Assembly: GCF_014863605.1 (NCBI RefSeq)
Contig: NZ_CP062252.1
Location: 1,187,001-1,251,000 of the forward strand
Reading direction: 5' to 3'
DNA length: 64,000 bases
Origin: Pseudomonas allokribbensis
Lineage (GTDB): Bacteria; Pseudomonadota; Gammaproteobacteria; Pseudomonadales; Pseudomonadaceae
Each line of letters opens with the position of its first letter. Within the stretch, counting starts at the first letter, position 1. A program made the position numbers and the translations under genes. Below are positions 43,752 to 53,476 of the stretch, piece after piece. The notes below the pieces were generated by a model. That model was not told the origin of the DNA and searched no databases. It saw only the letters and a program-made list of their open reading frames with translations.

Positions 43752-44690
43752 ATGTCTCGCTCAAGCATAAGCACCGGTATTGCTCTGGTGCTCGCATTTA
43801 TTTCATTGCACTCCCATGCCACCAGTTTCGACTGCGCCAAAGCGGTGAGCTTCGCGGAAAAATCCATTTGTGCCGATACTGCACTAAGTCTTCTCGATGA
43901 ACAGCTGAACTCGCAATACGTGCGTGCGCTGGATTCTGCGGCTAACCGTAATCAGGTTCGTATCGAGCAACGTGAATGGCTGCGCTTGCGCGATAACTGC
44001 GTAACCGACAGTTGCCTGAGCACATCAATGTCGCAGCGACTCAATCAACTCTCCGGCGCGATACCGCAGTCCGCCAGACCGGCACCCACCAGCGATATCA
44101 AACGTGCTGAACCGCGTGTACCTGCTGCGACTGCTCAAGTACCAGCGGTGGCAAGTCCTGTCCCGGCAAACAGTAACGCGCAGGATAATCATCGGGCCGT
44201 TCTGTATCTGAAGATCGCCCTGTTCTGCATGGCGGTGTTGTTGCTGATCTGCATCTGGCTACACCGACGTGGCTCGATGACGATCTATCAGGACTACACC
44301 GATGCGCTTTTCACCAGCATCACGCCGATTCTGGGTATCGGGTCTTATTTTGTATTTAGCGTCTGGCTGGAGATTCCGAAGAATTACGCGCTGATCGCCG
44401 CTTGCGTGCTGGCAGGCCTGATGTTGCTGCAAGTGATCATTCAAACCTACCGCAGCAATGGCGTGTCACTGTTTTTCCTGCTCTCGCTGTTTGCCAAAAT
44501 CGCCTTGCTGACCTTTTATTTCCTGATGATGGCGTTGCTGCTGTGTGGCGGTGCACGTACCCGGCAAGACGCACGTCGCCGCCGGGGATGGGCGGTATTT
44601 GCAACGACGGCGTTCGTTTTCCTTTCTGGCTGGATGTGTCGTAACCGGCAGTTCTCTTCGATCGACGACTACATCGCCGGCCGAACCTGA
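43752..44690 (+). CDS. LprI-like N-terminal domain with C-terminal membrane segments
   Basis: 312 residues from ATG 43752. Signal peptide MSRSSISTGIALVLAFISLH, then a DUF1311/LprI-type Cys-rich domain (FDCAKAVSFAEKSICADTAL, RIEQREWLRLRDNCVTDSCL; residues 27-100), a Pro-rich linker, and about four or five TM segments from residue 155 to the end (VLYLKIALFCMAVLLLICIW and others). LprI domains are linked to lysozyme inhibition in some species. This fusion with a membrane region is unusual. Between a lipoprotein and a DUF4236 gene inside the ter island. Confidence 0.72.
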   Translation: MSRSSISTGIALVLAFISLHSHATSFDCAKAVSFAEKSICADTALSLLDEQLNSQYVRALDSAANRNQVRIEQREWLRLRDNCVTDSCLSTSMSQRLNQLSGAIPQSARPAPTSDIKRAEPRVPAATAQVPAVASPVPANSNAQDNHRAVLYLKIALFCMAVLLLICIWLHRRGSMTIYQDYTDALFTSITPILGIGSYFVFSVWLEIPKNYALIAACVLAGLMLLQVIIQTYRSNGVSLFFLLSLFAKIALLTFYFLMMALLLCGGARTRQDARRRRGWAVFATTAFVFLSGWMCRNRQFSSIDDYIAGRT

Positions 44691-44747
44691 ACTGCAGAGC
44701 GCTGGCCGGGATAGATGTCCCGGCCTTTCAGGATCAAGGAGCTGTTC

Positions 44748-45941
44748 ATGGGGTTTCGTTTCTCCAAACGCATCACGATCATTCCCGGCGTTCGCCTCAA
44801 CATCAGCGGTTCGGGCGTCAGCACCTCGATTGGCCCGCGCGGCCTGAGCATCACCATGGCGCGCAACGGCACTTTCTTGAATGCCGGTTTACCCGGTACC
44901 GGCTTGTCCTGTCGCGAGCGCATTGATCGGCCGTCGCGTGCCGCTGATCCCCAGGCTACTGGCAACGCCGGCGATTACGCTGGCCAGTTGAAGGTCAAGG
45001 TCAGCGACCAGGGTTTGCTGCTGATTACCGACATGGATGACAACGAGTTGTCCCCCGCAATCATCAAGCGTGTGAAGTCGGAGCGTGCGGACTCAATTCA
45101 GGTGTTACTGGAGAAAGCCGCGGAAAAAATCAATCGCGATCTTGAAGACTGCCTCGGTGTGCACCTGAGCACGCCGCGCCCTGGGTCGATGCCGCTGATC
45201 CCCGCGCCGTTTGCCATCGAGGAGCCGCAGCAACCAGCGCAGAAAGCCCCAGGCCTGATGGACCGAATGTTGCTGCGCAGTGGCAAGATGGCGCGTGATG
45301 CGGACGCAGCGCAGCGGCAATATGTTGAGGATCTGAATCGTTGGCAGGCGACTCGGGATGCCCACGAATTTGAGCGCGGCGAGATTGAAAAAACCTTTCG
45401 GCTCGCCGCTCGCGGCTTTAGTGCCCAGATGGAGAAGGCATTGAATTACGTGTTGAGCGGAATTGCCTGGCCGAAGGAAACTCAGGTCACTTACGCGTTC
45501 TCGCAGGACGTCACCGGCGTCGCACTTGATGTGGATCTACCGGATGAGGGGGACGTGCCACGGCGCGTTGCGGAAGCGCGGGGCAATGGCAAGCTGACAT
45601 TCAAGAACCGCACAGATGCACAGGTGCGGCGTGACTTTGTTGCGCTGTGCCATGGCTCGCTGTTTCGGGTAATTGGCGAAGTGTTTGCTTTGCTACCGGG
45701 GATCGACAAGGTATTGGCGTCTGGCTACATCCAGCGTAATAACGCCGCGAACGGTGTGAGCGAAGAACATTATGTGATCTCCGCATTGGTAACACGATCG
45801 CAGTGGGATTCACTGGACTTCGATCAGTTGGAAGCAATTGACCCGGCGGCGACGCTCAACGCGTACGGCGCGCGGGTCAAGCTTGATCGTTCAGCTCGTT
45901 TTACGCCGGTGTTGCCAATGGAGCTTTCGGTGCTGGACTGA
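44748..45941 (+). CDS. DUF4236 domain protein
   Basis: 397 residues from ATG 44748 (AAGGAG upstream). N-terminal DUF4236: MGFRFSKRITIIPGVRLNIS, GSGVSTSIGPRGLSITMARN and FLNAGLPGTGLSCRERI (residues 1-60). The remainder is soluble and unassigned, including a region LTFKNRTDAQVRRDFVALCH. DUF4236 is often found near stress and defence genes, but function is not known. It is convergent with the TerA-like gene, with a palindrome between. Confidence 0.75.
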   Translation: MGFRFSKRITIIPGVRLNISGSGVSTSIGPRGLSITMARNGTFLNAGLPGTGLSCRERIDRPSRAADPQATGNAGDYAGQLKVKVSDQGLLLITDMDDNELSPAIIKRVKSERADSIQVLLEKAAEKINRDLEDCLGVHLSTPRPGSMPLIPAPFAIEEPQQPAQKAPGLMDRMLLRSGKMARDADAAQRQYVEDLNRWQATRDAHEFERGEIEKTFRLAARGFSAQMEKALNYVLSGIAWPKETQVTYAFSQDVTGVALDVDLPDEGDVPRRVAEARGNGKLTFKNRTDAQVRRDFVALCHGSLFRVIGEVFALLPGIDKVLASGYIQRNNAANGVSEEHYVISALVTRSQWDSLDFDQLEAIDPAATLNAYGARVKLDRSARFTPVLPMELSVLD

Positions 45942-45947
45942 GTGTGA

Positions 45948-45977
45948 TGCCCGCGAAGCAAAGTTGCAGCGCGGGCA
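45948..45977. terminator. Palindrome between convergent genes
   Basis: TGCCCGCG (45948-45955) and CGCGGGCA (45970-45977), loop 14 nt, lie between the converging stops at 45941 and 45993. Probably a bidirectional terminator. Confidence 0.55.
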
Positions 45978-45992
45978 GTCAGAGTGGCTGGC

Positions 45993-47246
45993 TCAAACGT
46001 AGCGTTTCGAACCGCTGTTTTGCAGTGGCTCGCCCTTGAACACTTCGGGGCCATCCATTGTGAGCTTGAGTTTTTCGCCGTTGCGGGTCAGCCACGGCGT
46101 GGCTTCGCTGCAAGACTCGGAGGTGGCGCCGGACGGGCTGAGCACGATGTGCTCTTGGTCGATTTCGATCAGACCGATCACATAGGTGTAGATCATGTCG
46201 CTGTAGTCCTCATCCTCATCATCATGATCTTCGGGGAATTCGAAAGCGCACTCGACGACCTGGTTGCCGTATTCCATGCGCATTTTCGGTTTCAGCGAGG
46301 CCACCGACACCGCACCATTGTCGACCGCTGAGTACACGCTGCACACCAGCGCCACTTTACCGCCCATGAGCTGCGAGATCGCCGGGTTGATGTCGACGGT
46401 CTCCACCGCCGGTTCGCCGGCGCTCGCGCTCATCACATCGCCGGTGTGGAACACGTAAGGATCGAGATCGAACTCGCCACGTTTGTCCGGTGCCTGGATG
46501 ATCGACATCCGCCCATCAGGGCGCAGGATGCCGATGCGCAGATCGAGGTCGTCGTTGTCGCAGTCGTCACCGTTATCCACCCAAGTGGCACTGACGCGAA
46601 TGACTTTTGGTGCGGACGGGCCTTTTTCCAGCGAGACCTTGTGGCTGCTGCCGACCTTGTCGAGGGTAATCAGCGACTTTTGCATGCTGACGGCTTTGGC
46701 CGGTGGCGGAGGTGGCGCTTCTTCTTCGACTTCAACACCGTACAAACCACACAGCCCCGCCAACCCCGAAGCGAAACCCTGCCATACCGAACGCGCCTTG
46801 AACTGGCCATTGCGCACGTACAAATCGAGGACGATGATCCCGGTCTCTTTGGCGAAAGGCTCGGGAGCCAATTCCAGCACTTGAGCACCGGCAATCACCG
46901 TGGCTCGCAGGTCCTTGACCGCTTCAAACCCGCCGGCACTGCCGTCTTGCGTCAGGGTGATGGCAACTTTCGTGATGTTGGCCGGCAGGCGCGCCAGATC
47001 GAAACTGATGCTGTGACTGATCACGCTTCCCTGAACCACCGGCGCTGCAAACGTAGCTGCGCCGGACGGATGTTCAGGAACGTTGAAGAACACCATGCCG
47101 CTGTCATCCAGCACCTTGCCGGTGTCGCCAAGCAGAAACGCGGTCAGATTGACGTCCAGATTGGCGCCTGCCGCGTGCGTAACCACGACCCGCCCTTGGG
47201 CGAGGCTGAGATTGGTGTTTTCACCGGGCTTGAGTGACTGATTCAA
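45993..47246 (-). CDS. TerA-like protein with TerD-type domains, minus strand
   Basis: 417 residues. First TerD-like domain (1-165): ANLDVNLTAFLLGDTGKVLD, GIIVLDLYVRNGQFKARSVW. After EEEAPPPPPAK a second domain (about 185-417) has an acidic run GDDCDNDDLDLRIGILRPDG and VYSAVDNGAVSVA. The C-terminal TWLTRNGE-type end (TPWLTRNGEKLKLTMDGPEV) is like TerA relatives. A terA-type gene separate from the plus-strand terA; the two are clearly different in sequence. It lies downstream of the TerF gene (76 bp). Confidence 0.8.
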   Translation of the reverse strand: MNQSLKPGENTNLSLAQGRVVVTHAAGANLDVNLTAFLLGDTGKVLDDSGMVFFNVPEHPSGAATFAAPVVQGSVISHSISFDLARLPANITKVAITLTQDGSAGGFEAVKDLRATVIAGAQVLELAPEPFAKETGIIVLDLYVRNGQFKARSVWQGFASGLAGLCGLYGVEVEEEAPPPPPAKAVSMQKSLITLDKVGSSHKVSLEKGPSAPKVIRVSATWVDNGDDCDNDDLDLRIGILRPDGRMSIIQAPDKRGEFDLDPYVFHTGDVMSASAGEPAVETVDINPAISQLMGGKVALVCSVYSAVDNGAVSVASLKPKMRMEYGNQVVECAFEFPEDHDDEDEDYSDMIYTYVIGLIEIDQEHIVLSPSGATSESCSEATPWLTRNGEKLKLTMDGPEVFKGEPLQNSGSKRYV

Positions 47247-47322
47247 TTGAGATCCTTATTCCTTGGATAACGTGCAGTACACCGCGCTTGCGATGTGCCT
47301 GAGGTGTTGAGCGTTTCGTCGA

Positions 47323-48567
47323 TCAGCGAATGATGTTTTTGGCTTTGGCTTCCTTGAGCCAGGAGGGGAATTCAGCCATCAACTTGTCGTACAGCTGCTC
47401 TTCGCTGATGTCGTGCAAGTCATCCAGTGCGAAGAAGCCGCAGTTGTCGACCACACGTCCACTCAGGGTGTCGAGCTTTTCCAGGACGCCGTAGTTGGAG
47501 CCGCCGATGCCGACGAACTGCCAGAAAATCCCCTGCTTGGCAGCGTCTACCATCAGTTTGGTAATTTCGCGGTTTTTCGACACGCCGCCGTCACTGATGA
47601 AAATCACGAACATTGGCGTCTGCTCATCGGACTGCTGAAACGATGCCAATACTTTTTCGATGACTCGCGGTTCATCGTTGAAGCGACCGCCGACATTCCA
47701 TTTCTTCCAGCCTTGGCTGTCGGTGTCGATGAAACGCTCATAGTTGCTGAGCGTGACGGGGGAGAGTTGCAGTGGTTTCTCGGCGAATGCCCAGCATTCC
47801 AGTTCGCCGTCTTCATCGAACGATACGGCCAGCGGGATGACCCGGTTGAGCACTTCCTGCACCCGGCCACGGGAATACTGGCCGTTCATCGAGCCGGTTG
47901 CGTCGAGCACCAACACCACGCGGGCTTTGGTTTCAGTGAGGTTGGCTTTCTCCAGGCTGACTTGCGCTTTCTTGGCCAGGCTGACCAATTGCGGGGCAGC
48001 ATCGCCGACGCGTTTCTCCAGAGAGACCTTCGCTGATATCGGCGCCGGTGGTGATTCTTCAGCAATTTCACCACCAAAATGTCGAACCAGCGCATCCAGA
48101 CCTTCGGCATAACCTTGCAGGTTGGCCGCGATGCGCCACTCACCGTCCTTGCGATACAGATCGGCGACCATGATCGCCTTCTCGCCAGTGAAATCGGCCC
48201 CCGAGAACGGGCAAGTTGCAAGCGTCTCGCCGACCGGGCTGAGCACTTCGAAGCTACTGGCGCGAATGTCCTTCATCGCGCCAGCGCCGTCGATTGAGGC
48301 TGTGAACACCAGACGCTCGATCGATGCCGGGAGCGAATCGAGGTTGATGGCGAAGCGGCCGCCATCGGTGATCCTGATGCTGGCGCAGGGCGTACTCGGC
48401 TGATTGAAAAAGACCATGTAGCGGTCATCCGAAAGCTTGCCTTGCGCATCGACGCCGAAGCAGACGAAGTCGATCACTTGCGCGGCGTCGATCCTGATCG
48501 AGAGCGTCAGTGCGCGTCCCTGAAGAATCTTTGATAACGGCAACCGTTGCCCTTGGCTGATCTGCAT
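47323..48567 (-). CDS. terF: TerF-like protein: TerD domain plus von Willebrand A domain
   Basis: 414 residues from ATG 48567. N-terminal TerD-like domain (about 1-165: DFVCFGVDAQGKLSDDRYMV, KAIMVADLYRKDGEWRIAAN) and a C-terminal vWA domain (about 215-400). MIDAS motif VLVLDATGSMNGQYSRGRVQ gives D222-x-T224-x-S226; PMFVIFISDGGVSKNREITK carries the later MIDAS residues. This is the TerF plan. vWA domains bind partners through Mg2+, so it may gather Ter components. Transcribed first in the minus-strand pair. Confidence 0.87.
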   Translation of the reverse strand: MQISQGQRLPLSKILQGRALTLSIRIDAAQVIDFVCFGVDAQGKLSDDRYMVFFNQPSTPCASIRITDGGRFAINLDSLPASIERLVFTASIDGAGAMKDIRASSFEVLSPVGETLATCPFSGADFTGEKAIMVADLYRKDGEWRIAANLQGYAEGLDALVRHFGGEIAEESPPAPISAKVSLEKRVGDAAPQLVSLAKKAQVSLEKANLTETKARVVLVLDATGSMNGQYSRGRVQEVLNRVIPLAVSFDEDGELECWAFAEKPLQLSPVTLSNYERFIDTDSQGWKKWNVGGRFNDEPRVIEKVLASFQQSDEQTPMFVIFISDGGVSKNREITKLMVDAAKQGIFWQFVGIGGSNYGVLEKLDTLSGRVVDNCGFFALDDLHDISEEQLYDKLMAEFPSWLKEAKAKNIIR

Positions 48568-48641
48568 GTGTGACTTCCTTGAAATTTTGAATTCGGTGCC
48601 TTTCGACGCGACGGGTAATCTCGCCGAAAAGCACTGCGAAA

Positions 48642-50120
48642 TCAAATTGACCAGGCGTCTCCCGCCGGCGCTTTGCCGTGGTCATACGGCTTGCCAATCC
48701 ACATGTAAACCAGCCCCAGACCAATCACGATCGCCGTGCTCAGCACCATCGCGTAATTGATGTACCACGCCGCATCCGGCGTGCGTGGCCAGGCCATGTT
48801 GATGATTGCGCCGACGCCGTACACCAGCGCGCCGATGTTCACCGGCCAGCCCCAGGCGCCGAGGGTGAATTTGCCGCTCGGTTTCCAGCCTTTGCTGCGG
48901 GCGTACAGGGCGGCGAGGACGATCATCTGGAACGCGAGGTAGATGCCGATGGCGGCGAAGCTGACGATGGTGGCCACGGCGTCTTGCAGGAAGAAGCCGA
49001 GGGCGATGATCAGGCCGGGCAGGACGCCGGACACGAACAGCGCAGCAACCGGCACTTGGGTCGTAGGAGAAATCTTTTTCAGCAGTCGGCTACCGATGAC
49101 CATTTCATCGCGAGCGTAGGAGTACAGCAGACGACTCGCCGCCGCTTGCAGGCTGATGACGCAGGAGATGAAGGAAATCATCACCACGCCCATCACCACT
49201 TTCGAACCGATCGGGCCGAAGGCGTTGTTGAGGATGGTGGTGACCGGGTCCTTGTCGGTGCCGTTGATCACCGCTTGCATGTCCGGCACGGCGAGGATCA
49301 GCGCCAGGCAAGCGAACATCGCCGCGATGCCGCCGATGTAGATGGTCATGCGCATGGCCACCGGGATTTTCTTGCTCGGGTTCGGGGTTTCTTCGGCCAC
49401 GTCGCCGCAGGCCTCGAAGCCGTAGTAGAGGAACATCCCCGCCAACGAAGCCGTGAGGAAGGCCGGTAGATAGGAGCCGTCGACACTGATGTCGAAAGTG
49501 TTGAACAGCACGCTGATCGGTTGGTGGCGCTCGAAAATCAGCAGGTACACGCCGACGATCACCGCACCCACCAATTCGCAGAGGAAGCCGAACATGGCAA
49601 TCCGCGCCAGCACTTTGGTGCCGCTGAGGTTGACCAGTGTGGCGAACAGCGTCAGCACCAGGGCGATGACGATGTTGGTGTTGTTGCTCGGCTCAAACCC
49701 CAGCATGGCGGCGAGGTACGGGCCGGCGCCGACCGCAACGGCGGCGATGGTCACGCACAGGGCGATGGAGTAGATCCAGCCGACCATCCATGCCCATTTC
49801 TTGCCCACCAGGCGACGTGCCCAAGGATAAACGCCGCCGGAAATCGGGAACTGCGACACCACTTCGCCGAAGATCAGGCACACCAGCAATTGACCGCAGC
49901 CGACCAGCAAGTAAGCCCAGAACATCGGTGGCCCGCCAGCGGCCAGGCACAGGCCGAACAGGGTATAAACCCCTACGACCGGTGACAGATAAGTGAAGCC
50001 CAGCGCGAAGTTTTCCCACAGGCTCATGCTGCGGTTGAAGTTGGAGGTGTAGCCCAGTTGGCGCAGTTGTTCGGCATCGCTGTCGGCAACGGCGACTGAG
50101 AGATCGGGTGATGCACTCAT
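48642..50120 (-). CDS. APC-family amino acid/polyamine permease
   Basis: 492 residues with about twelve TM segments. APC marks: ENFALGFTYLSPVVGVYTLF at TM1, FGEVVSQFPISGGVYPWARR, GFEACGDVAEETPNPSKKIP near residue 240 and RLLYSYARDEMVIGSRLLKK. Family members carry amino acids, GABA or choline-like amines. As the last gene of a polyamine/aminoaldehyde locus it likely takes up a GABA- or putrescine-related compound; the substrate is inferred only. Confidence 0.88.
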   Translation of the reverse strand: MSASPDLSVAVADSDAEQLRQLGYTSNFNRSMSLWENFALGFTYLSPVVGVYTLFGLCLAAGGPPMFWAYLLVGCGQLLVCLIFGEVVSQFPISGGVYPWARRLVGKKWAWMVGWIYSIALCVTIAAVAVGAGPYLAAMLGFEPSNNTNIVIALVLTLFATLVNLSGTKVLARIAMFGFLCELVGAVIVGVYLLIFERHQPISVLFNTFDISVDGSYLPAFLTASLAGMFLYYGFEACGDVAEETPNPSKKIPVAMRMTIYIGGIAAMFACLALILAVPDMQAVINGTDKDPVTTILNNAFGPIGSKVVMGVVMISFISCVISLQAAASRLLYSYARDEMVIGSRLLKKISPTTQVPVAALFVSGVLPGLIIALGFFLQDAVATIVSFAAIGIYLAFQMIVLAALYARSKGWKPSGKFTLGAWGWPVNIGALVYGVGAIINMAWPRTPDAAWYINYAMVLSTAIVIGLGLVYMWIGKPYDHGKAPAGDAWSI

Positions 50121-50265
50121 GTGTGTTTGCTCCGTGAAATCGGCAGATTTCGGATGGCCGAAACCGTGGCGGGGCTTGGTGAGCGCCGCCCGGATCGGTA
50201 GTTATTGTTTTGAATGCCTGGTGATGCGGATGACCGGTTTCTGCCTTGAAGCCGGGGGAATGCTT

Positions 50266-51690
50266 TTAGTGTTTGAACATCACATGCCGAACCGTGGTGT
50301 AGTCCTCCAGCCCGTACATGGACATGTCCTTGCCGTAGCCGGACAGTTTCTGACCGCCATGAGGCATTTCGCTGACAAGCATGAAGTGCGTATTCACCCA
50401 GGTGCAGCCGTACTGCAATCGGGCGGACAGGCGATGGGCGCGCCCTACATCCGCCGTCCATACCGAGGACGCTAGGCCGTAGTCCGAATCGTTGGCCCAT
50501 TCCAGCGCCTGGGCTTCATCGGTGAACTTGGTCACCGACACCACCGGCCCGAACACTTCGCGGCGGACGATTTCGTCGTCCTGCTGCGCGTCGGCCAGCA
50601 CCGTCGGTTCGAAGAAGAAACCGTTGCCGTCCACAGCCTTGCCGCCGGTGATCAGGCGGATGTGCGGTTGCGCCACGGCGCGTTCGACAAACCCGGCCAC
50701 GCGGTCGCGATGTTGGGCGGTGATCAGTGGCCCGAGTTCGGTCGACGGATCATCCTGCAAGCCGTACTTGATGCTGCTGACCGCCGCGCCGAGCTTCTCG
50801 ACGAACTTGTCGTAGATGCCTTGCTGGGCGTAGATCCGGCACGCAGCGGTGCAGTCCTGGCCGGCGTTGTAGAAGCCGAAGGTACGGATGCCTTCAACCG
50901 CTGCATCGATGTCGGCGTCGTCGAAGATGATCACCGGGGCCTTGCCGCCCAGTTCCATGTGCATGCGTTTGACGCTGTCGGCGGTGCTGGAAATGATGTT
51001 CGAACCGGTGGCTATCGAGCCGGTCAGCGACACCATGCGCACTTTCGGATGGGTCACCAGCGGACTGCCCACGCTCGGCCCACGACCGAACACCAGATTG
51101 AGCACACCAGCCGGGAAAATATCCGACGCCAGTTCGGCCAGACGCAACGCGGTCAGCGGGGTTTGTTCCGACGGCTTGAGCACCACGGTATTACCGGCGG
51201 CGAGGGCCGGGGCGATTTTCCAGGCGACCATCATCAGCGGGTAGTTCCACGGCGCGATGGAGGCGATCACGCCCACCGGGTCGCGGCGGATCATCGAGGT
51301 GTGGCCGGGCAGGTATTCGCCGCCGGCCGAACCGCTCATGCAACGGCTGGCGCCGGCGAAGAAACGGAACACGTCGGCTATCGCCGGGATCTCGTCGTTC
51401 AGCGCAGCGCTGTAGGGTTTGCCGCAGTTGTCCGATTCCAGTTTCGCCAGTTCTTCGCCGTGGGCTTCGATGGTGTCGGCGAGTTTTAGCAGCAACAGCG
51501 AACGGTCTTTCGGCGTGGTCTGCGACCATTCGGCGAAAGCACTGTCGGCGGCGCGCACGGCGGCATCGACCTGGGCTTCGCTGGCCTCGTTGATTTCCAC
51601 CAGCACTTCGCCGCGCGCTGGGTTGAGCACGGGTTGCGCCGGGCCTTCGCCGTTGACCAGTTGGCCGTTGATCAAGAGTTTGGTTTGCAT
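50266..51690 (-). CDS. Gamma-aminobutyraldehyde dehydrogenase (PatD/YdcW-like)
   Basis: 474-residue aldehyde dehydrogenase. Catalytic residues: N149 ([13 protein letters not shown]), E246 ([13 protein letters not shown]), C280 ([14 protein letters not shown]). Ends VRHVMFKH. Length and N-terminus ([20 protein letters not shown]) match E. coli PatD, which oxidises 4-aminobutanal to GABA. It is directly downstream of the ABC permeases as in ydcSTUVW. A paralogue lies at 55962. Confidence 0.9.
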   Translation of the reverse strand: MQTKLLINGQLVNGEGPAQPVLNPARGEVLVEINEASEAQVDAAVRAADSAFAEWSQTTPKDRSLLLLKLADTIEAHGEELAKLESDNCGKPYSAALNDEIPAIADVFRFFAGASRCMSGSAGGEYLPGHTSMIRRDPVGVIASIAPWNYPLMMVAWKIAPALAAGNTVVLKPSEQTPLTALRLAELASDIFPAGVLNLVFGRGPSVGSPLVTHPKVRMVSLTGSIATGSNIISSTADSVKRMHMELGGKAPVIIFDDADIDAAVEGIRTFGFYNAGQDCTAACRIYAQQGIYDKFVEKLGAAVSSIKYGLQDDPSTELGPLITAQHRDRVAGFVERAVAQPHIRLITGGKAVDGNGFFFEPTVLADAQQDDEIVRREVFGPVVSVTKFTDEAQALEWANDSDYGLASSVWTADVGRAHRLSARLQYGCTWVNTHFMLVSEMPHGGQKLSGYGKDMSMYGLEDYTTVRHVMFKH

Positions 51691-51740
51691 GTTGTTGTCC
51701 TCTTTCTACTGCAAATTCAGGGTGGGAAAGATCAGGGAAT

Positions 51741-52550
51741 TCATTTGCCGCCGCTGCCCGCGACGCTCTCGCCACCCCGGGTCAGGTAGTAGGCGCCGAG
51801 GATCGGCAGCATGGTCACCAGCATCACCAGCATCGCCACGACGTTGGTCACCGGCACGTCCCGGGGGCGGCTCAACTGGTTGAGCAACCACAGCGGCAAG
51901 GTGCGTTCATGGCCGGCAGTGAAGGTGGTGACGATGATTTCGTCGAACGACAGCGCAAACGCGAGCATGCCGCCGGCGAGCAACGCCGAGCCGAGGTTCG
52001 GCAGGATGATGTAGCGGAAGGTCTGCCAGCCGTCGGCACCGAGATCCATCGACGCCTCGATCAGGCTGTGGGAGGTGCGGCGCAAACGGGCGATGACGTT
52101 GTTGTAGACGATCACCACACAGAAGGTCGCGTGGCCGACGATGATGGTGAACATCCCCGGCTCGATCCCCAGTGTCTTGAAGGTCGCCAGCAGCGCGATC
52201 CCGGTGATGATCCCCGGCAACGCAATCGGCAGGATCAGCATCAGCGAAATGCCCTGTTTGCCGAAGAAGTCCCGGCGGTACAACGCCGCCGAAGCGAGGG
52301 TGCCAAGCACCATCGCGATCAACGTGGCAATGGCTGCGATCTGCAACGACAACTTGATCGCTTCCAGCACGTCCGGCCGCGAAAACGCCACGCTGAACCA
52401 GTGCAGCGTGAAGCCTTTGGGTGGAAAGCTGAACGCCGCGTCTTCGGTGTTGAAGGCGTAGAGGAAGATGATGAGGATCGGGAAGTGCAAGAACACTAAC
52501 CCACCCCAGGCTGCAATGCGCAAGCCTATTGAAGCCTTTTCAGAGTGCAT
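51741..52550 (-). CDS. Polyamine-type ABC transporter permease (PotC/YdcV-like)
   Basis: 269 residues with about six TM segments; start [20 protein letters not shown]. The EAA loop reads [20 protein letters not shown]. It is of the ABC permease type working with a second permease, an ATPase and a periplasmic binding protein encoded just upstream. Overlaps the first permease gene by 11 bp. Confidence 0.92.
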   Translation of the reverse strand: MHSEKASIGLRIAAWGGLVFLHFPILIIFLYAFNTEDAAFSFPPKGFTLHWFSVAFSRPDVLEAIKLSLQIAAIATLIAMVLGTLASAALYRRDFFGKQGISLMLILPIALPGIITGIALLATFKTLGIEPGMFTIIVGHATFCVVIVYNNVIARLRRTSHSLIEASMDLGADGWQTFRYIILPNLGSALLAGGMLAFALSFDEIIVTTFTAGHERTLPLWLLNQLSRPRDVPVTNVVAMLVMLVTMLPILGAYYLTRGGESVAGSGGK

Positions 52551-53475
52551 CGAAGGCCCCCAGACGTTTGACGATGGACAGGTAAATGGCGATCAGAACG
52601 ATCGGCACCAATGTGAACGCCGCAGCCATTGGCATATTTCCGATTGCACCCTGTTGCGCGTAGACCATGCTGCCGACGAAGTAGCCCGGCGGGCCCACCA
52701 GTTGCGGCACGATGAAGTCGCCCAAGGTCAGCGAAAAGGTGAAGATCGAACCGGCGGCAATGCCCGGCACCGACAGCGGCAGAATCACCTGCATGAAGGT
52801 CTGACGCGGTTTGGCCCCGAGGTCGGCGGAGGCTTGCAGCAGCGATGGTGGCAAGCGTTCCAGCGAGGCCTGGATCGGCAGGATCATGAACGGCAGCCAG
52901 ATGTAGACGAACACCATGAACCGGCCCAGGTGCGAGGTCGACAAGGTGCTGCCGCCGACCCCGGGAATCCCCAGAATGAATTGCAGAACCGGTTCCAGCC
53001 CCAGGTGCTGAACGAACCACTGCGCGACGCCGCCCTTGGCCAGCAGCAGCGTCCAGGCGTAGGCCTTGACGATGTAACTGGCCCACATCGGCATCATCAC
53101 CGCGATGTAGAAAAACGCCTTGGTCTTGCCGGTGGTGTAGCGCGCCATGTAGTAGGCAATCGGAAACGCGACGATGGCGCTGGCGATCGACACCACGACC
53201 GCCATGCTCAGGGTGCGCAGGATGATGTCGAAGTTCGACGGTTGAAACAGCGCGGCAAAGTTGGCCAGAGTCAGGTCGGGTGTGACCGCCATGGTGAAGT
53301 CGTCGAAGGTGTAGAAACCTTGCCACAGCAGCACCAGCAGCGACCCCAGATAGATCGCGCCGAACCACAGCAGCGGCGGCACCAGCAGCATCGACAGATA
53401 GAGGTTCGGCTTGCGATAGAGCAGGTTGGAAAACCTGCGCAACGGCGCCGATTGAGGGAGGGCGAGGGCGGTCAT
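52540..53475 (-). CDS. Polyamine-type ABC transporter permease (PotB/YdcU-like)
   Basis: 311 residues from ATG 53475 ([20 protein letters not shown]). TM segments begin around [23 protein letters not shown] loop [20 protein letters not shown]. Located 1 bp after the ATPase gene stop and overlapping the partner permease. Forms the membrane channel with the PotC-like partner. Confidence 0.92.
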   Translation of the reverse strand: MTALALPQSAPLRRFSNLLYRKPNLYLSMLLVPPLLWFGAIYLGSLLVLLWQGFYTFDDFTMAVTPDLTLANFAALFQPSNFDIILRTLSMAVVVSIASAIVAFPIAYYMARYTTGKTKAFFYIAVMMPMWASYIVKAYAWTLLLAKGGVAQWFVQHLGLEPVLQFILGIPGVGGSTLSTSHLGRFMVFVYIWLPFMILPIQASLERLPPSLLQASADLGAKPRQTFMQVILPLSVPGIAAGSIFTFSLTLGDFIVPQLVGPPGYFVGSMVYAQQGAIGNMPMAAAFTLVPIVLIAIYLSIVKRLGAFDAL

Positions 53476-53476
53476 G

